The translations under genes were made by a program, and so were the position numbers. Positions 62,180 through 64,000 of a DNA stretch of 64,000 bases are shown here, piece after piece. Source of the stretch: Streptomyces sp. JB150 (GTDB taxonomy: Bacteria; Actinomycetota; Actinomycetes; Streptomycetales; Streptomycetaceae); NCBI RefSeq assembly GCF_011193355.1, contig NZ_CP049780.1:6237798-6301797 (forward strand). Reading direction: 5' to 3'. A model generated the notes under the pieces. The model was not told the DNA's origin and did not search any database. It worked only from the letters and a program-made list of their open reading frames with translations. The first letter of the stretch is position 1. Every line of letters begins with the position of its first letter.

Positions 62180-64000
62180 ATGCCGCACCCGCACGCGCCG
62201 CACGCCCACCGCCCCGAACCGCCCGCCGACCACCACCACCACCGCCCGGTCGTCAGCCGCCGCCGACTGCTCGAAGGCGGCGCCGCCGTCCTCGGCGCAC
62301 TCGCCCTGTCCGCGCCGCCCGGCACGGCGCACGCCCACGGCCGGCCCGCCGCCACACCGGCCACCGGCCCCTTCGCCGCGCCCGACGGCACCGAGTGGAA
62401 CGGCCGCATCGACGTCTTCCGGCTCGGCACCGAACCGCCGCACACCACACTGATGCCCTACGCCGGTCCCGGCCAGGCCCTGGACGCCGACCGCACCCGC
62501 TCGCCGTACCGCCTCAGCCTCGACGGCACCTGGAAGTTCGCCTACGCCGAGCGCCCCGACGACCGCGACCCCGACTTCCACCGCACCGACCTCGACGACA
62601 GCGACTGGGACACCCTGCCCGTCCCCTCCGTCTGGCAGCTGCACGGCTACGACCGCCCGGTCTACCTCAACATCACCTACCCCTACTGGGGCCCCAACGG
62701 CCTCGGCGAGGAGCCGCGCCCGCCCGCCGCGCCGACCCGCTACAACCCGGTCGGCCAGTACCGCCGCACCTTCACCGTCCCGCGCTCGTGGACCGGCCGC
62801 CGCACCTTCCTGCACTTCGAGGGCGTCAAATCGGCGCACTACGTGTGGATCAACGGCAAGCTCGCCGGCTACCACGAGGACTCGTACACGCCCGCCGAGT
62901 ACGACATCACCCCGCACCTGAAGCCCGGCACCAACCAGATCGCGGTGGAGGTCTACCGCTACTCGGACGGCGACTGGCTGGAGGACCAGGACATGATCCG
63001 GCTGAGCGGCATCTTCCGCTCGGTCTACCTCTACTCCACGCCGCCCGTGCACCTGCGCGACTTCAAGCTGGACACCCCGCTCAGCGACGACTGCACCGCC
63101 GCCGAACTGAAGGTCACCGCCCACATCCGCGACTACGGCGAACCGACCGGCGCACCGGAGCGGCGGTCCGACGGCTCCGCCGGGCGGTACACCGTCGACA
63201 TCACGCTCTACGACGCCGACCGCCGGCCCGTCTGGCGCCGCCCCCTCCGGCAGTCCGCCGACGTCCCGGCCGGCGGCGAGACCACCGTCGAGGCCGCCCG
63301 GGCCGTCCCCGAACCGCGCCTGTGGTCCGCCGAGGACCCCTACCTCTACACCGCCGTCCTCCAGCTGCGCGACCCCGCCGGAAAGGTGACCGAGACCCTC
63401 TCGCACCGCGTCGGTCTGCGCGAGTTCGCGCTCAGGGACGGGCTGATGCGGATCAACGGCAAGCCGGTCTCCTTCCGCGGCACCAACCGCCACGAGATGC
63501 ACCCCGACCGCGGTACGGCGCTCACCCGCGCGGACATGGTGCGCGACATCCGCCTCATCAAGCGGCTCAACATGAACAGCGTGCGCACCTCGCACTACCC
63601 CAACAACCCGCTGTGGTACGAACTCGCCGACGAGTACGGCCTCTACCTCGTCGACGAGACCAACCTGGAGACCCACGGCATCCGCGACGAGTACCCCGGC
63701 GACCACCCCGAGTGGACCGAGGCCTGCCTCGCCCGCGCGCAGAACATGGTGCACCGCGACAAGAACCACGCCTCGGTGGTCATCTGGTCCCTCGGCAACG
63801 AGGCAGGCGGCGGCTCCACCTTCACCGCCATGCACGACTGGATCCGCTCCTACGACCCCACCCGCGTCATCCAGTACGAGGGCGACGACCGCCCGGGCAT
63901 CAGCGACATCCGCTCCGAGATGTACGACACCCCGCAGCGCGTCGAAGCCCGCGCCAAGGACACCGCCGACATCCGGCCGTACGTGATGATCGAGTACTCC
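62180..64000 (+). CDS. Tat-exported GH2 beta-galactosidase (3' end outside window)
   Basis: At least 607 codons of a LacZ-type glycoside hydrolase family 2 enzyme. GAGGAAGG precedes the ATG at 62180. A His-rich N-tail is followed by a twin-arginine signal ('VVSRRRLLEGGAAVLGALAL'), so it should act outside the cell. The sugar-binding domain ('YRLSLDGTWKFAYAERPDD'), the beta-sandwich and the TIM barrel ('SFRGTNRHEMHPDRGTAL', 'SVRTSHYPNNPLWYELADEY') follow. The acid/base is Glu541 in 'WSLGNEAGGG'; the presumed nucleophile Glu605 ('VMIEYS') is the third codon from the window edge. Confidence 0.92.
   Translation, partial: MPHPHAPHAHRPEPPADHHHHRPVVSRRRLLEGGAAVLGALALSAPPGTAHAHGRPAATPATGPFAAPDGTEWNGRIDVFRLGTEPPHTTLMPYAGPGQALDADRTRSPYRLSLDGTWKFAYAERPDDRDPDFHRTDLDDSDWDTLPVPSVWQLHGYDRPVYLNITYPYWGPNGLGEEPRPPAAPTRYNPVGQYRRTFTVPRSWTGRRTFLHFEGVKSAHYVWINGKLAGYHEDSYTPAEYDITPHLKPGTNQIAVEVYRYSDGDWLEDQDMIRLSGIFRSVYLYSTPPVHLRDFKLDTPLSDDCTAAELKVTAHIRDYGEPTGAPERRSDGSAGRYTVDITLYDADRRPVWRRPLRQSADVPAGGETTVEAARAVPEPRLWSAEDPYLYTAVLQLRDPAGKVTETLSHRVGLREFALRDGLMRINGKPVSFRGTNRHEMHPDRGTALTRADMVRDIRLIKRLNMNSVRTSHYPNNPLWYELADEYGLYLVDETNLETHGIRDEYPGDHPEWTEACLARAQNMVHRDKNHASVVIWSLGNEAGGGSTFTAMHDWIRSYDPTRVIQYEGDDRPGISDIRSEMYDTPQRVEARAKDTADIRPYVMIEYS

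Overview
The window is a chromosomal segment of a high-GC actinomycete, almost certainly a Streptomyces or close relative. Third codon positions are nearly all G/C, GTG starts are common, start sites often overlap the previous stop (ATGA/GTGA), and the gene content is typical of the genus (PcaL fusion, PucR regulators, F420/LLM oxidoreductase, NCS1 permease, Tat-exported enzymes, I36/crystallin-like secreted proteins). No rRNA, tRNA, CRISPR, plasmid or phage module and no polyketide or NRPS cluster was seen.

Layout. 0-6.4 kb: SNF2 helicase and SWIM zinc-finger operon, then a SUKH-deaminase fusion. 6.5-10.4 kb: a scarred zone with a helR-like helicase that has lost its Walker A region, a frameshifted and truncated MFS exporter, a 3' scrap of a DEAD-box helicase fused to the exporter's broken end, an intact DUF5302 gene and a broken hemerythrin gene. 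10.8-15.0 kb: cold-shock protein, DEAD-box RNA helicase and an RNase J preceded by a 13-codon overlapping leader ORF. 15.5-18.9 kb: acyl desaturase and its ferredoxin reductase, divergent from a PucR-type regulator. 19-22.7 kb: IS110 remnant, PcaL fusion, metallo-hydrolase, exonuclease III. 22.7-30.6 kb: secreted hydrolases (SGNH, CocE-like), a membrane-anchored unknown, secreted gamma-glutamyltransferase, I36-like protein. 30.6-36.3 kb: ClpC-like unfoldase, a leaderless methionine aminopeptidase divergent from a leaderless XRE regulator, and a repeat-bearing unknown. 36.4-46.2 kb: a reductive pyrimidine/hydantoin catabolism island (two beta-ureidopropionase-like amidohydrolases, class III aminotransferase, PucR regulator, dihydropyrimidinase, LLM oxidoreductase, NCS1 permease). 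46-52 kb: DUF3558-like protein, cytosolic gamma-glutamyltransferase-like protein, IMPase-family phosphatase, FAD oxidoreductase and macrodomain protein. 52-56.4 kb: a four-gene minus-strand group centred on a multidomain peptidoglycan-active enzyme. 56.8-62 kb: regulators (ArsR-like, LysR, PadR), NTF2-like, DJ-1-like and DUF4142 proteins. 62.18 kb to the edge: a Tat-exported GH2 beta-galactosidase cut by the window end.

Cross-cutting observations. Promoters resembling the PafBC (RecA-independent) DNA-damage element, TTGTCRGTG-N8-TAnnnT, precede exonuclease III (a full match, with the mRNA predicted to be leaderless), the SNF2/SWIM operon and the IMPase-family gene, with a weaker match before the ArsR-like gene. 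The pyrimidine island has everything except a recognisable dihydropyrimidine dehydrogenase; an LLM flavin/F420 oxidoreductase sits in the operon and is a candidate for that step or a side reaction. All functions are inferred by eye from motifs and family knowledge; no searches were run.
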